Position numbers and translations under genes: made by a program. The notes below the pieces were generated by a model. It was not told the DNA's origin, searched no databases, and worked only from the letters and a program-made list of their open reading frames with translations. Below, one piece after another: positions 16,296 through 25,746 of a stretch of DNA of 64,000 nt. The stretch spans positions 41,013 through 105,012 of the forward strand of contig JBGSYC010000097.1 in NCBI GenBank assembly GCA_041751095.1, read 5' to 3'. Origin of the DNA: JADCRZ01 sp041751095. Lineage in GTDB: Bacteria; Bacteroidota; Bacteroidia; Chitinophagales; Chitinophagaceae. Every line of letters begins with the position of its first letter. Position 1 is the stretch's first letter.

Positions 16296-19200
16296 TTAAA
16301 GTAAAGCCCTTAGGGTTGCCCGGCCGATATGCACTACCCGGGCTGTACCGGGTTTACGGCCTTCATATTGAATGGTCATCTCAAGATTATTCGACAACCG
16401 CTTGGTCAGGTCAAGGTTCCATAAGTAGTTTTTACCTGGAAGTAATCCGTCAAGAATTATATAACTCACCGTTGAATTTGCGTTGGCTACCTGGTTTTTG
16501 CGGCTCATGAAATCAATGTCACTAAATGTAATCTTCCCCAGTACAGAACTGCTTTGCAGAATGTTATACTTTATTTCTGTACTTACTGCATGAGAATGGT
16601 ATACTTCAAGATCGTTTTGCCCGTTTTTCTTGTCAGTATATTTATAACCGGTGATCACCCGGAAATTTCCTCCCCTGGTATAGTTGATCCGCGGCTCAAC
16701 AGAATATATGTCAATTAAATAATTGCGGTTGCCAAATTTATTGTTTGACGTACTTAACGCGTTGATACCCTTTTTGAATATCAAATCAAAAGATAATGAC
16801 TTATAAAAATTAAATCTGCCTCTCAACGTCCAGTCTTCAAATTTTCTGCTTTCATATCCGTAGGTAAGCAATGCTTTTCCGTTGTTCCTTGAATTACTTA
16901 AATCGAAGCCCCAGCGGGTGCTGAACCGATTGAACGAAAGGGTGTTGATAAATACCGAAGTTAAAGTTATGAGGGATGTATCGTTCAAGGCATTTATGAA
17001 CGGGTTTAATTGTATCATTCCGGAGGCGGTCTCTTTCTTAAATATCTGCAATGAAGATTGCATGTTTATGCGTGTAAGTAACTTCGATAAGCCCCTCGCC
17101 TTATATGCGTCTATGGCCGCACGCGGATTTAAGCTGAAACTGTAATTAAACGTGTTATAATTGGCCTTGATATATTCATTCGAAGGGGTAAATATCCGGA
17201 TATATTCTGCCTGATCCTGGAATTGCGCAAGTTCAAACTCATTAAGACCTGCTACCCCATTGGTGTCGTAATCTATCCATACATACTGGCCCTGCCCGGC
17301 AGGAACCTTGAAAAAGGCGTAATCGCGTTTTTGCTCCTGCCCTGCTCCCACTTCATAAAGAATATTTCCGGTAACCACTCCCTTCCACCCGTTCACCTGG
17401 TATTCTGCGCGGCCCAGTAAACTTCTGTCGGGTTTTACATCAGTAAGGTTCTGTTTAAACACATCCAGTTCCCGGTAGGTGACGTTCAACCTGAACTGAT
17501 GCCTTTCGTTTTTTAGCAGTTCAGTGAAAATATTCAGATTCTGGCTTCGGTCAGCTCTTGAGAGTTGCTTGCCGGATGGATACTTGTCTTTCCTTGTAAA
17601 GTAAGTTATCCCCCAGCGGTTTAAGTTTTTTTCGGGCGACTTCAGGTAAATTTTGAGCGTTTCGAATTCAAAACTTGCAAGGGAAACGCTGTCTGTAAGT
17701 TTATTATGTATTTCATTGTGTTCCAGGGAATATGAAGCGCCGGCAACATAATTCTTCAATTTAACCAATTGCCGTGCAACGTCTATCGTCGGGCGAAAAA
17801 AGTATCCTCTTTCAAGTACGCTGTTCGTTTTGGTGATGATAGCCTGGTTATTAAACTGCCATCCTTGAACCATCTGAGTGTGGAAAAGACTGTTTCGAAA
17901 CCCTTTAAATTCATTTGCCCGGCCATAGCTCGTAAACTGGTACCGCAACAGGTTTTTACGGCTGTCTGATAACTGAACCCCGGCGTTTACAATTGTTTCA
18001 TTTGCCGGCGGAACAATATAAGGCAGCCCCCAGTCTCTTGTAAATTCCACGTTACGTAAACGCTCGAGGGGCTTAAATCGCGCGTCTACATATTCAAACG
18101 AAGCATCGGTTTGCAACTGGATATTTTTTACCGAATCGCCCAGGCGGTGTAAATTTTTAACCTGCATTCTTGCCGCATAGCCTTTGTCGTTTGCTTTATC
18201 TTTAGCAGAGAATGCATTTACATCATAATTGCTGTAGCCGAATTCCGTGATTACGGATGTATTTTTACTTGCGGCGTATTCCATGGAGACACTTGCAACC
18301 TGTTGCTTCTTAGGCGTGACAAGGTAAGCCGCCGGAGCAAATCTTCCCTGCCTGGCCTCGTTTTTTGGAGCCACCCACTTATATACTTTTCCATTTGCTC
18401 CACTGAATTCCGGAACATAATCGCCATTGCCCTGACCAACATCAATGAATGATAAATTATAACGCGCGCTGTCCGGGTTTATGGAATAAACGAAAACAGT
18501 GTCAGTGTGCCCGGAAACAGCATTGGTTGAATCTATTTTTTTATAAAGTATTTTACCATCAGAAAATGAATCCAGGGGCGCAAGCGGGAAAAAGGCCTTG
18601 CTTACACTGTCGCCAAGATTATTTAAAAAAACCTTTTGCGGAACATCCAATGTCTGATTGATGGGGGAACTTTTAGCATCCCTGTTATTGAATGCCGAGA
18701 CACGAACCTTTAAGCGGTTGTTGAAGTTGGTTTCATTGCTCAGGTAAATATTTGTGTTCAGATAATTTCTGTCTGCATATTCGAATTCGATTTGTATCCG
18801 GCTGTCTTTTGTGATCATTTGTTTAGGGGTGAAGGTAACCTCAGCGGTATTGTAATTGATCACGTAATCCTGGTCTTCCCCTCTTTGCATTAGTTCGCCA
18901 TTTATAAACACCCTTTCGGTATTTGCCAGCACAACAAAAAAGAACTCGCTGTTGGCGCCTGTCAGCCGGTATGGCCCCTGGTTGCCTTCCTGGCCCTGGA
19001 AAATATTCCTGGTAAATTTCCCTTTGGCGATAGACCCGCTTACCAATGCGGTGTTGGTAATCCCGGGCGCTACACGGGTGGTAGTTTCAAAAGCACCTCC
19101 CTGAAGCCTTTTGTAGAAATTCAAAAAGTAGCTGCTGTTCTGCCGGATATCAATATCACCGAGGTTTAATTGCCAGCCGCGTTTTTTAAACTGGAGGAAG

Positions 19201-19799
19201 ATGCGGTCAAATTCGTTTAGCTGTTGGGTTGTTCCATCAGGTTGAATGGGGATATTGTTGTCGGTAATCGCAGCGGCGATCTCTATGCTATCAGCCAGAA
19301 AGCCGTTCATCTGCAGGTTGAGGTTAGATGTCACAACAGCGTCCTGGCTGTTGCCAAAGGAAATACCCCTGCCAAAACTTCCGTTGTAGTTTATATTTCC
19401 AAAATTAAAAAAGCGCTCCTCCTGCCTGCTCGCAGGATCACGGTATGTAAATGGCTTTGCTAAAAAGTTATTCTGAATGCTGTCAAAGGTCAATCGTTTT
19501 GTAACCGAATTTAACTTGTGATTAAACACCCTGTATGTCACCTGTACGCTGTCAATGGGGATTTTTTGCCGCCAGCTAAGTGTGGCACTTACCAGATCTA
19601 CAGCGTATGCAGAATCTGGTAAGCCAGCCACAACAAGCGTATGAGGAACGATACTTAGTGAATCAAGGGAAATAACAGCCTGACGGGTAGTGATCGTTTT
19701 TTTACGCAGATTGGAAACGGGGCTGTTTTTTACCGGCAGCTGTGCCCATGAATAAACGCTTACACTACAAAGCACATATAATAACGCCAGCCTCCGCAT
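16296..19799 (-). CDS. Large outer-membrane beta-barrel protein, SprA-reminiscent
   Basis: 1167 residues with a signal peptide (MRRLALLYVLCSVSVYSWAQ). After an N-terminal region with DSLSIVPHTLVVAGLPD and a distinctive RFFNFGNINYNGSFGRGISFGN block come many alternating amphipathic strands typical of a large barrel (for example FDLSNSRNNGKALLTYGYES), and the protein ends GRATLRALL with a hydrophobic C-terminus. Blocks such as AEVTFTPKQMITKDSRIQIE followed by FEYADRNYLNTNI resemble repeated strands in the giant T9SS/gliding barrel SprA, but this protein is half SprA's size and the relation is only an impression. Monocistronic. Function unknown. Confidence 0.75.
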   Translation of the reverse strand: MRRLALLYVLCSVSVYSWAQLPVKNSPVSNLRKKTITTRQAVISLDSLSIVPHTLVVAGLPDSAYAVDLVSATLSWRQKIPIDSVQVTYRVFNHKLNSVTKRLTFDSIQNNFLAKPFTYRDPASRQEERFFNFGNINYNGSFGRGISFGNSQDAVVTSNLNLQMNGFLADSIEIAAAITDNNIPIQPDGTTQQLNEFDRIFLQFKKRGWQLNLGDIDIRQNSSYFLNFYKRLQGGAFETTTRVAPGITNTALVSGSIAKGKFTRNIFQGQEGNQGPYRLTGANSEFFFVVLANTERVFINGELMQRGEDQDYVINYNTAEVTFTPKQMITKDSRIQIEFEYADRNYLNTNIYLSNETNFNNRLKVRVSAFNNRDAKSSPINQTLDVPQKVFLNNLGDSVSKAFFPLAPLDSFSDGKILYKKIDSTNAVSGHTDTVFVYSINPDSARYNLSFIDVGQGNGDYVPEFSGANGKVYKWVAPKNEARQGRFAPAAYLVTPKKQQVASVSMEYAASKNTSVITEFGYSNYDVNAFSAKDKANDKGYAARMQVKNLHRLGDSVKNIQLQTDASFEYVDARFKPLERLRNVEFTRDWGLPYIVPPANETIVNAGVQLSDSRKNLLRYQFTSYGRANEFKGFRNSLFHTQMVQGWQFNNQAIITKTNSVLERGYFFRPTIDVARQLVKLKNYVAGASYSLEHNEIHNKLTDSVSLASFEFETLKIYLKSPEKNLNRWGITYFTRKDKYPSGKQLSRADRSQNLNIFTELLKNERHQFRLNVTYRELDVFKQNLTDVKPDRSLLGRAEYQVNGWKGVVTGNILYEVGAGQEQKRDYAFFKVPAGQGQYVWIDYDTNGVAGLNEFELAQFQDQAEYIRIFTPSNEYIKANYNTFNYSFSLNPRAAIDAYKARGLSKLLTRINMQSSLQIFKKETASGMIQLNPFINALNDTSLITLTSVFINTLSFNRFSTRWGFDLSNSRNNGKALLTYGYESRKFEDWTLRGRFNFYKSLSFDLIFKKGINALSTSNNKFGNRNYLIDIYSVEPRINYTRGGNFRVITGYKYTDKKNGQNDLEVYHSHAVSTEIKYNILQSSSVLGKITFSDIDFMSRKNQVANANSTVSYIILDGLLPGKNYLWNLDLTKRLSNNLEMTIQYEGRKPGTARVVHIGRATLRALL

Positions 19800-20150
19800 T
19801 CATCAGGTCAGTTTTATGATAAGCGTCTAAAATTATGATTTATTGTTGGAAGAAGGGAAAGACTGTCTTTTAGTGGTGCGGAAAACTTACGTGGACGCGC
19901 TTTTTTACAAGACCATTCACGGGTTGGGAACGCTCGGTGTTATTGTTGCAGATCAGTAACACAGCCGATCCTATCAAAGAGCCTAACGTATTGCCTCTCC
20001 GCGTTCTTAGAGTAACGACATCTGAGCACTTTCACAAAACCGTGCCGGCCAAGTGTTACAATATGATCAGGAGAAAGTTTTACTGACTACATACCGGACT
20101 GATAATCAAATCTCGTATGATGGCAATCTCACATTGTTATACAGGTCACT
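19800..20150. other. 351-base intergenic region, nothing recognised
   Basis: Lies between the large barrel gene start and the ABC-F stop, both on the minus strand. It should hold the barrel gene's promoter, but no exact TANNTTTG box was found near 19820-19900, nor any reading frame or hairpin of note. Confidence 0.4.
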
Positions 20151-21776
20151 TCAATACATATCTTCTCTCATTTGCTTCACCCTTGAATCAGCAAGGTATT
20201 CGTCAAAAGTCATCAGCCGGTCGATTATCCCTTTTGGCGTAAGTTCGATAACACGGTTTGCAACTGTTTGCATGAATGTATGATCGTGGGAGGTAAGCAT
20301 TACAATACCCTTGAAATTGATCATACTTTCGTTGAACGACTGAATGCTTTCGAGATCAAGATGATTGGTGGGTTCGTTGAGGATAACGCAATTGGGGTTT
20401 TGCAGCATCATCCTGCTTATCATACATCTTACCTTTTCACCCCCGCTCAGCACGCCAACCCGCTTTAGGGTTTCATCACCGCTAAACAGCATTTTTCCCA
20501 AAAAGCCACGGAGGAAGGGTTCATCCACATCCGTTACTGTCGGTGGCACGTATTGCCGTAACCAGTCCATCAGGTTTATATTCGGATCGGGAAAGAATTC
20601 ACTATTGTCATTCGGCAAATAAGCTTTCGTAATGGTTGTTCCCCATTCATATTTACCCTGGTCTGCTTTTGCCTCACCGTTGATAACTTCGAAAAAGGTG
20701 GTAAGGGCAAAATGATCTCTGGAGAAAAACGCGATCTTATCGCCTTTGTTAATAGAAAAGTTTACATCTTTAAACAGAATCCTTCCGTCAACCGCTTTTT
20801 GCAGCTTTTCAACATTTAATATCTGATTACCTGCTTCCCTGTCCTGTTTGAAGATTATGCCGGGATATTTCCGGTTTGATGGGCGGATGTCCTCGATCAC
20901 CAATTTTTCCAACGCTTTTTTACGGGCGGTGGCCTGCTTTGATTTGGAAGCGTTTGCGCTAAAACGGGCGATGAATTCAAGCAAGTCTTTTCTTTTATCC
21001 TCCGTTTTCTTATTCTTATCGGTCATCTGGCGGGCAGCAAGCTGGCTGCTTTCATACCAAAACGTATAGTTACCCGTATAGATTCGTACTTTTTGCCTGT
21101 CTACATCAGCAACATGCGTACAAACTGCGTCGAGAAAGTGACGGTCGTGAGAAACTACGATCACAATATTTTCGAATCCTGCTAAAAAGTCCTCCAGCCA
21201 ATTGATGGTTTCCACGTCGAGGTCATTGGTAGGCTCATCCAAAATGAGCACATCAGGATTTCCAAACAGGGCCTGGGCGAGCAGCACGCGTACTTTCATC
21301 GGTCCGTTCAGGTCTTTTAAAGGTGTCTGATGCAATTGTTCTTCCACACCAAGTTCACTTAGCAAAGTGGCAGCGTCACTTTCAGCTGTATAGCCGTCCA
21401 TTTCGCCGAATTCGGATTCCAGTTCACCGGCCCGCATACCGTCTTCCTCGGTAAAATCAGCGAGGGCATAGATCGAATCCCTTTCTTTCATGACTTCCCA
21501 TAACTTCCCATGGCCCATCATAACGGTATCAAGAACAGAAAATTCATCAAATTCGAAGTGGTTCTGACTTAAAACGGCCATGCGTTCTCCCGGGGTAATA
21601 TCTACAGATCCCCTGTTTGGTTCAATTTCACCCGAGATGATCTTCAGCAGGGTGGATTTTCCGGCGCCATTTGCACCGATCACTCCGTAACAATTTCCTT
21701 TAGTGAAACTCAGGTTCACTTCATCAAATAATACACGTTTGCCAAATGACAGGGTAACGTTATTCACTGAAACCAT
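20151..21776 (-). CDS. ABC-F family ribosome-associated ATPase, YbiT-like, one degenerate ATP site
   Basis: 541 residues from the ATG at 21776 (MVSVNNVTLSFGKRVLF); an upstream ATG at 21815 adds 13 unlikely residues. ABC-F proteins bind the ribosomal E site and have no membrane part. NBD1 has an intact Walker A (GANGAGKST, 34-42) and Walker B with Glu171, but its signature is LNGPMK (146-151). The inter-domain linker (RFSANASKSKQATARKKALE) matches YbiT. In NBD2 the Walker A is replaced by SRDHFALTT (342-350) and Walker B reads ILNEP (455-459), while its signature LSGGEK (433-438) is intact. So the ATP site built by NBD1 Walker A plus NBD2 signature is preserved and the other is lost. Confidence 0.9.
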   Translation of the reverse strand: MVSVNNVTLSFGKRVLFDEVNLSFTKGNCYGVIGANGAGKSTLLKIISGEIEPNRGSVDITPGERMAVLSQNHFEFDEFSVLDTVMMGHGKLWEVMKERDSIYALADFTEEDGMRAGELESEFGEMDGYTAESDAATLLSELGVEEQLHQTPLKDLNGPMKVRVLLAQALFGNPDVLILDEPTNDLDVETINWLEDFLAGFENIVIVVSHDRHFLDAVCTHVADVDRQKVRIYTGNYTFWYESSQLAARQMTDKNKKTEDKRKDLLEFIARFSANASKSKQATARKKALEKLVIEDIRPSNRKYPGIIFKQDREAGNQILNVEKLQKAVDGRILFKDVNFSINKGDKIAFFSRDHFALTTFFEVINGEAKADQGKYEWGTTITKAYLPNDNSEFFPDPNINLMDWLRQYVPPTVTDVDEPFLRGFLGKMLFSGDETLKRVGVLSGGEKVRCMISRMMLQNPNCVILNEPTNHLDLESIQSFNESMINFKGIVMLTSHDHTFMQTVANRVIELTPKGIIDRLMTFDEYLADSRVKQMREDMY

Positions 21777-22090
21777 ACAACACCATTTTAGATTTTTACC
21801 GGTAAGATTGTACAACCTTACTGTTTGTTTTTTTGAAGCCGCAAAGGTAGGAAATTCGAACCTGAAAATTTAAGGTTAACAGTTTACTATTTTTGTATCA
21901 ACGAATTGCGGGGATTTGCCTCCGGAGACTACCTGCGAATAAGGCTGGCTCCGATGAGGCGACATATTACAATGTTCTTCTACAAACAGGTAGCCGTTGG
22001 GCTCCGGAAGGTTGCGATGATGATAATTCAATCCAAATAAGTTGCATTGTAAATAATATCGACATATTTTGTACGTCTAAATTGCTCATT
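21777..22090. other. 314-base divergent spacer
   Basis: Separates the ABC-F gene from the lipoprotein gene. It contains a plus-strand TATTTTTG at 21888-21895 and a better placed promoter at 22042-22071. An in-frame extension of the lipoprotein to an ATG at 21893 is open but lacks signal-peptide character, so I treat it as non-coding leader. Confidence 0.5.
22042..22071 (+). promoter_or_regulatory. Candidate promoter of the lipoprotein gene
   Basis: TTG at 22042-22044, a 19-base spacer and ATATTTTG at 22064-22071 approximate the Bacteroidota TTTG-N19-TANNTTTG promoter. The expected start of transcription is about 10-15 bases before the ATG at 22091. Confidence 0.35.
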
Positions 22091-22909
22091 ATGAAAATCA
22101 GCGTGCATATCCATCTCGTTGTGGCTGTACTTCTAATGTCATCGCTTTCCTGTACCAGGGAAAAATGTATAGATGAAAACCCCCAACACCCCTCGAAGGG
22201 TAATTTAATCAGGATACAGCAGGGCACTGGCGCCAATACAAAGAATGATACTGTTAAACTGATTACTTATGATCATCTGCATCGCATATCCACCGTAGCA
22301 GACAGTATCCATAAGTATACTATGTTTGCGTATTATGATGTTTCCGGCCGTATTTCGGCGATAATCGAAAAATCTGGTTCTGCAGCCTCAGACTCAGCGC
22401 GTATGTATTACGACGGTGCCGGCTTGTTAACACGATATGATTTTACAAACGCAGGCCAAAAGAACAGGTATATCCTGGAATACCAAAATGGTGTTGTAGC
22501 AAAGAAAACCTATTACTCAGATCATGGTTCAGGAGGGCCCTTGAATTTAAGCCGCTACTCTGTTTACCAGGTTACAGCCGGAAATATCACTGGTATAAAG
22601 GAGTACAGCCAGGCAGACCAATTGATAAGTGAGACAAAGCTTACTTACGGCGCGGCGTTGAATCCCTTTAAAGATATCTCCTTATTCAATTTTGCAAACA
22701 AGCTCGGAACAGCGGATATCATTAATTTTGAAACGTATTTTTCCAAAAATATACTTACCGGGTATCAGATTAACTCATTAGCTGCGGAAACGGTTATGAT
22801 AGAGAATGTCTTTAACGGCATGCAAAAACCGGTTAAGATTGTCAGCAAAATTGACTTCCTGAACCATAAATTTGACTATATATTTACGCGTTATTTTTCT
22901 TATAATTAA
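22091..22909 (+). CDS. Putative lipoprotein with YD-like repeats
   Basis: 272 residues from the ATG at 22091, chosen because MKISVHIHLVVAVLLMSSLSC is a good lipoprotein signal with Cys21. The body has repeated short strands such as YDVSGRISAIIEKSGS, YYDGAGLLTRYDFTNAG and YILEYQNGVVAKKTYY, resembling the YD/RHS-like repeats of single Bacteroidota surface lipoproteins (DUF4595-like). No enzymatic motif is visible. Convergent with oligopeptidase B, 62 bases away. Probably exposed in the outer membrane; role unknown. Confidence 0.7.
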   Translation: MKISVHIHLVVAVLLMSSLSCTREKCIDENPQHPSKGNLIRIQQGTGANTKNDTVKLITYDHLHRISTVADSIHKYTMFAYYDVSGRISAIIEKSGSAASDSARMYYDGAGLLTRYDFTNAGQKNRYILEYQNGVVAKKTYYSDHGSGGPLNLSRYSVYQVTAGNITGIKEYSQADQLISETKLTYGAALNPFKDISLFNFANKLGTADIINFETYFSKNILTGYQINSLAAETVMIENVFNGMQKPVKIVSKIDFLNHKFDYIFTRYFSYN

Positions 22910-22971
22910 TTGGAAAAGATTTATTCAGGCTTTACGTATACCCTGACAGACCTGGTAACGATCGCGAACCA

Positions 22972-25074
22972 TCAGGTTCTTTCAAGGGTAAGGAGGAATG
23001 CGTATTCAAGTGCGATTTCTTTAAGGTATTCAAATCTTCCTGATGCGCCCCCGTGTCCGGCCGTCATATTTATATGGAACAGGAGAACGTTCTGGTCAGC
23101 TTTATTTTCCCGTATTTTAGCTACCCATTTAGCGGGCTCAAAATATTGAACCTGGCTGTCGTGCAAGCCGGTAGTCACTAACATATTCGGGTAATGTGTA
23201 CCAACATTATCATAAGGTGAATAAGACTTCAGGTATTCGTAAACGTCCTTATTTTTTGGGTTTCCCCATTCGTCAAACTCGTTTGTAGTTAACGGGATGC
23301 TTTCATCGAGCATCGTAGTAACCACGTCAACAAAAGGTACAGACGCGATAACGCCGTTCCAAAGGTCAGGGCGCATAGTAGCCACTGCGCCGATTAACAG
23401 CCCCCCGGCACTTCCCCCCATTGCATATAAGTGTTTCGGGGATGTATATTTTTCGCGCAAAAGGTGTTCGGCGCAATCGATGAAATCCGAGAATGTATTT
23501 CTTTTCTTCATTAATTTACCTTCTTCGTACCACGCACGACCCAATTCCTGTCCGCCACGGATATGCGCTATCGCAAAGGCAAACCCCCTGTTTAACAAAC
23601 TTAACCTGGCTGAAGAAAAGGAAGCGTCGACGCTTAAACCATACGCGCCATACCCATATAACAACAGCGGTGCATTACCATCTTTTGCGCCGGCATTTTT
23701 ATAAACAATGGAAAGGGGAATCTTAGCGCCATCTTTCGCTGTAGCATATATCCTTTCCGTCCGGTATTGTTCTGCTTCGTATCCTCCCTGAACTTCCTGT
23801 TGTTTCATCAACTTTTTTTCCCGGCTTTTCAGGTCATACTCAAATGTGGACATCGGGGTGGTAAGCGATGTGTAATTATACCGGAGACTGGAAGTGTGAT
23901 ATTCAGGATTCCCTCCCGTAAACGCAGCATAAGATGGTTCCCCGAAATCAAGGTAGTGTTCTTCAGCGTGCGCATTCCGAATACGTACATGTACAAGTCC
24001 CGACCGGCGCTCTGTAATCACAAGATAATCTTTGAATGGTTCCGCGCTTTGCACCAGTACATCATCGCGGTGCGGGATCAGTTCTTTCCAGTTTTCCCGA
24101 TTAGTTTCCTGTAAGGCTGTTTCCATCACACGAAAATTTTTTGCTTCCCAATTTGTGACGATGATAAACCGATCATTCCAATGGTCAACTTTGTACAGAA
24201 CATCACTGATCCGCTCCTGGAATTTTCTGAAATGGCCGTCAGGCTGGTCAGCATCAAGAAACAAAACCTCTGATGATAACGTGGCGGATGAAGTAATTAC
24301 AATGTAACATCCTGATCTTGTTTTGCCAACGCCAATGTAATTTGATTTATCGTTCTCGTGGTATACCACCTGATCGTTTGCCGGCGTATCTCCCAGAGTA
24401 TGTTTCCTGATATTTTCCGATAAAAGCGTAAGCTGATTCTTTTCAGTATAAAACAACGTTTTATTATCGCTGGCCCACACCGCATGGCCACTCGTAGGAT
24501 AAAGCAAATCCCTGAGCGTGTCACCAGTCCTGAGATCTTTGATATATATCGTGTACTGCCGCCTTCCTACCCTGTCCTCACCATAAGCAAGGAAATGATT
24601 ATCCGGGCTTACGCTGAAACCGCTGACAGCAAAGTATGCATAACCAACAGCCATTTCGTTTACGTCGAGCAGCAGTTCTTCCGGGGCATTAAGGGTTTCT
24701 TTTTTACGGCAATACTTGTAGTATTGCTTACCTTCTTCAAATCTTGTATAATAGTAATAGCCTTTTTTGTAAACCGGCACTGATTCATCCGTTTCCTTTA
24801 TTCTCCCTTTCATTTCTATAAACAATTCGTCCTGCAGATTTTTCGCTCCTGCCATCATCGTTTCGAGGTAAAAATTTTCGGCTTGCAGGTATTCCAGCGT
24901 TTCGGGGTTCTCCTTGTCTTTTAACCAATAATAATCATCGATCCTGGTATCGTCATGGATCTTCAACTCTGTCGGTATCTTCCGGGGAGCAGGGGGAATA
25001 TCATTTTCGGGCCATTGATGAGAGATGCCCTCCGGGCTTTTCGTTTCTTCACCAGGTAGTTTGTCAACGCACAT
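22972..25074 (-). CDS. ptrB: Oligopeptidase B (S9A family serine peptidase)
   Basis: 700 residues, the size of PtrB, which cuts short peptides after basic residues. The N-terminal two thirds form the seven-bladed propeller (PPAPRKIPTELKIHDDTRID, then DDYYWLKDKENPETLEYLQA at residues 46-65 are family-typical). The alpha/beta hydrolase part has the nucleophile Ser555 in MGGSAGG, Asp639 in TTGLHDSQV and His674 in TAGHGGASG, so the triad is complete. No signal peptide, so cytosolic. An older name is protease II. It stands alone. Confidence 0.93.
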   Translation of the reverse strand: MCVDKLPGEETKSPEGISHQWPENDIPPAPRKIPTELKIHDDTRIDDYYWLKDKENPETLEYLQAENFYLETMMAGAKNLQDELFIEMKGRIKETDESVPVYKKGYYYYTRFEEGKQYYKYCRKKETLNAPEELLLDVNEMAVGYAYFAVSGFSVSPDNHFLAYGEDRVGRRQYTIYIKDLRTGDTLRDLLYPTSGHAVWASDNKTLFYTEKNQLTLLSENIRKHTLGDTPANDQVVYHENDKSNYIGVGKTRSGCYIVITSSATLSSEVLFLDADQPDGHFRKFQERISDVLYKVDHWNDRFIIVTNWEAKNFRVMETALQETNRENWKELIPHRDDVLVQSAEPFKDYLVITERRSGLVHVRIRNAHAEEHYLDFGEPSYAAFTGGNPEYHTSSLRYNYTSLTTPMSTFEYDLKSREKKLMKQQEVQGGYEAEQYRTERIYATAKDGAKIPLSIVYKNAGAKDGNAPLLLYGYGAYGLSVDASFSSARLSLLNRGFAFAIAHIRGGQELGRAWYEEGKLMKKRNTFSDFIDCAEHLLREKYTSPKHLYAMGGSAGGLLIGAVATMRPDLWNGVIASVPFVDVVTTMLDESIPLTTNEFDEWGNPKNKDVYEYLKSYSPYDNVGTHYPNMLVTTGLHDSQVQYFEPAKWVAKIRENKADQNVLLFHINMTAGHGGASGRFEYLKEIALEYAFLLTLERT

Positions 25075-25145
25075 CGTAATTGCAATAAATTGATTGTAAA
25101 AAGAGATAGCGGTCAGTTGACTGTGTAGATGAATGTACGGGTTTC

Positions 25146-25634
25146 CTATCCTGCTTCCGTCAACAGTTCAGTTATGTTTAAGGGCTCAGTAACCATTTTT
25201 ATGCTTCCCTGTTCATCAAACGGCCATAACTCCCGGGGACGGTCCCAATATAATTCGACTCCGTTCCCGTCCGGATCATCCAGGTAAATAGCCTCTGATA
25301 CTCCGTGGTCGGCGACGCCGGTAAGTGGATAATCAGCATCAAGAAGCCTTTTAAGCGCAACGGCCAGGTCTTTTCTTGTATGGAACAGAATAGCGGTATG
25401 GAACAGGCCACACGTATTTCCTGGGGCCGGCGGTGCATTTTTAGTGTACCAGGTATTTAAACCGATGTGATGGTGATATCCGCCGGCTGAGATAAAGGCG
25501 GCACCGGCGCCGTACCGCTGGGTTATTTCAAAGCCCAACAGGTCACAGTAAAATCTGCACGCCCGGTCAAGGTCAGACACTTTGAGGTGTACATGCCCGA
25601 TACGGGTCTGGGAAGGTATTTTGTAGGTATTCAT
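25146..25634 (-). CDS. VOC family protein (catechol dioxygenase / glyoxalase-like)
   Basis: 162 residues from the ATG at 25634 (MNTYKIPSQTRIGHVHLKVSD); a TTG at 25649 is the only longer start. Two betaalphabetabetabeta units are visible: GHVHLKVSDLDRACRFYCDL with His18-type ligand and, in the second half, GLFHTAILFHTRKDLAVAL; DDPDGNGVELYWDRP contains the conserved metal Glu. YHHHIGLNTW is shared with CatE/YfiE-type extradiol dioxygenase-like proteins. Substrate unknown. Lies 71 bases after the ptrB start on the same strand, so it may precede it in one transcript. Confidence 0.85.
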   Translation of the reverse strand: MNTYKIPSQTRIGHVHLKVSDLDRACRFYCDLLGFEITQRYGAGAAFISAGGYHHHIGLNTWYTKNAPPAPGNTCGLFHTAILFHTRKDLAVALKRLLDADYPLTGVADHGVSEAIYLDDPDGNGVELYWDRPRELWPFDEQGSIKMVTEPLNITELLTEAG

Positions 25635-25746
25635 ACAATTGAATAACAACTCGTCTTTTGTACAGCAAGGCTGGCAACCAGCAAGCAGGGCGGCCGGGTA
25701 CTAACGTTGTCCAGATCAATTCCCAAAAGCAAATTCAAAAACGGCA

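Noticed and set aside
21815..21815. Upstream ATG start of the ABC-F protein
   Set aside because: The extra 13 residues are not family-like; MVSVNNVTLSF is the usual start.
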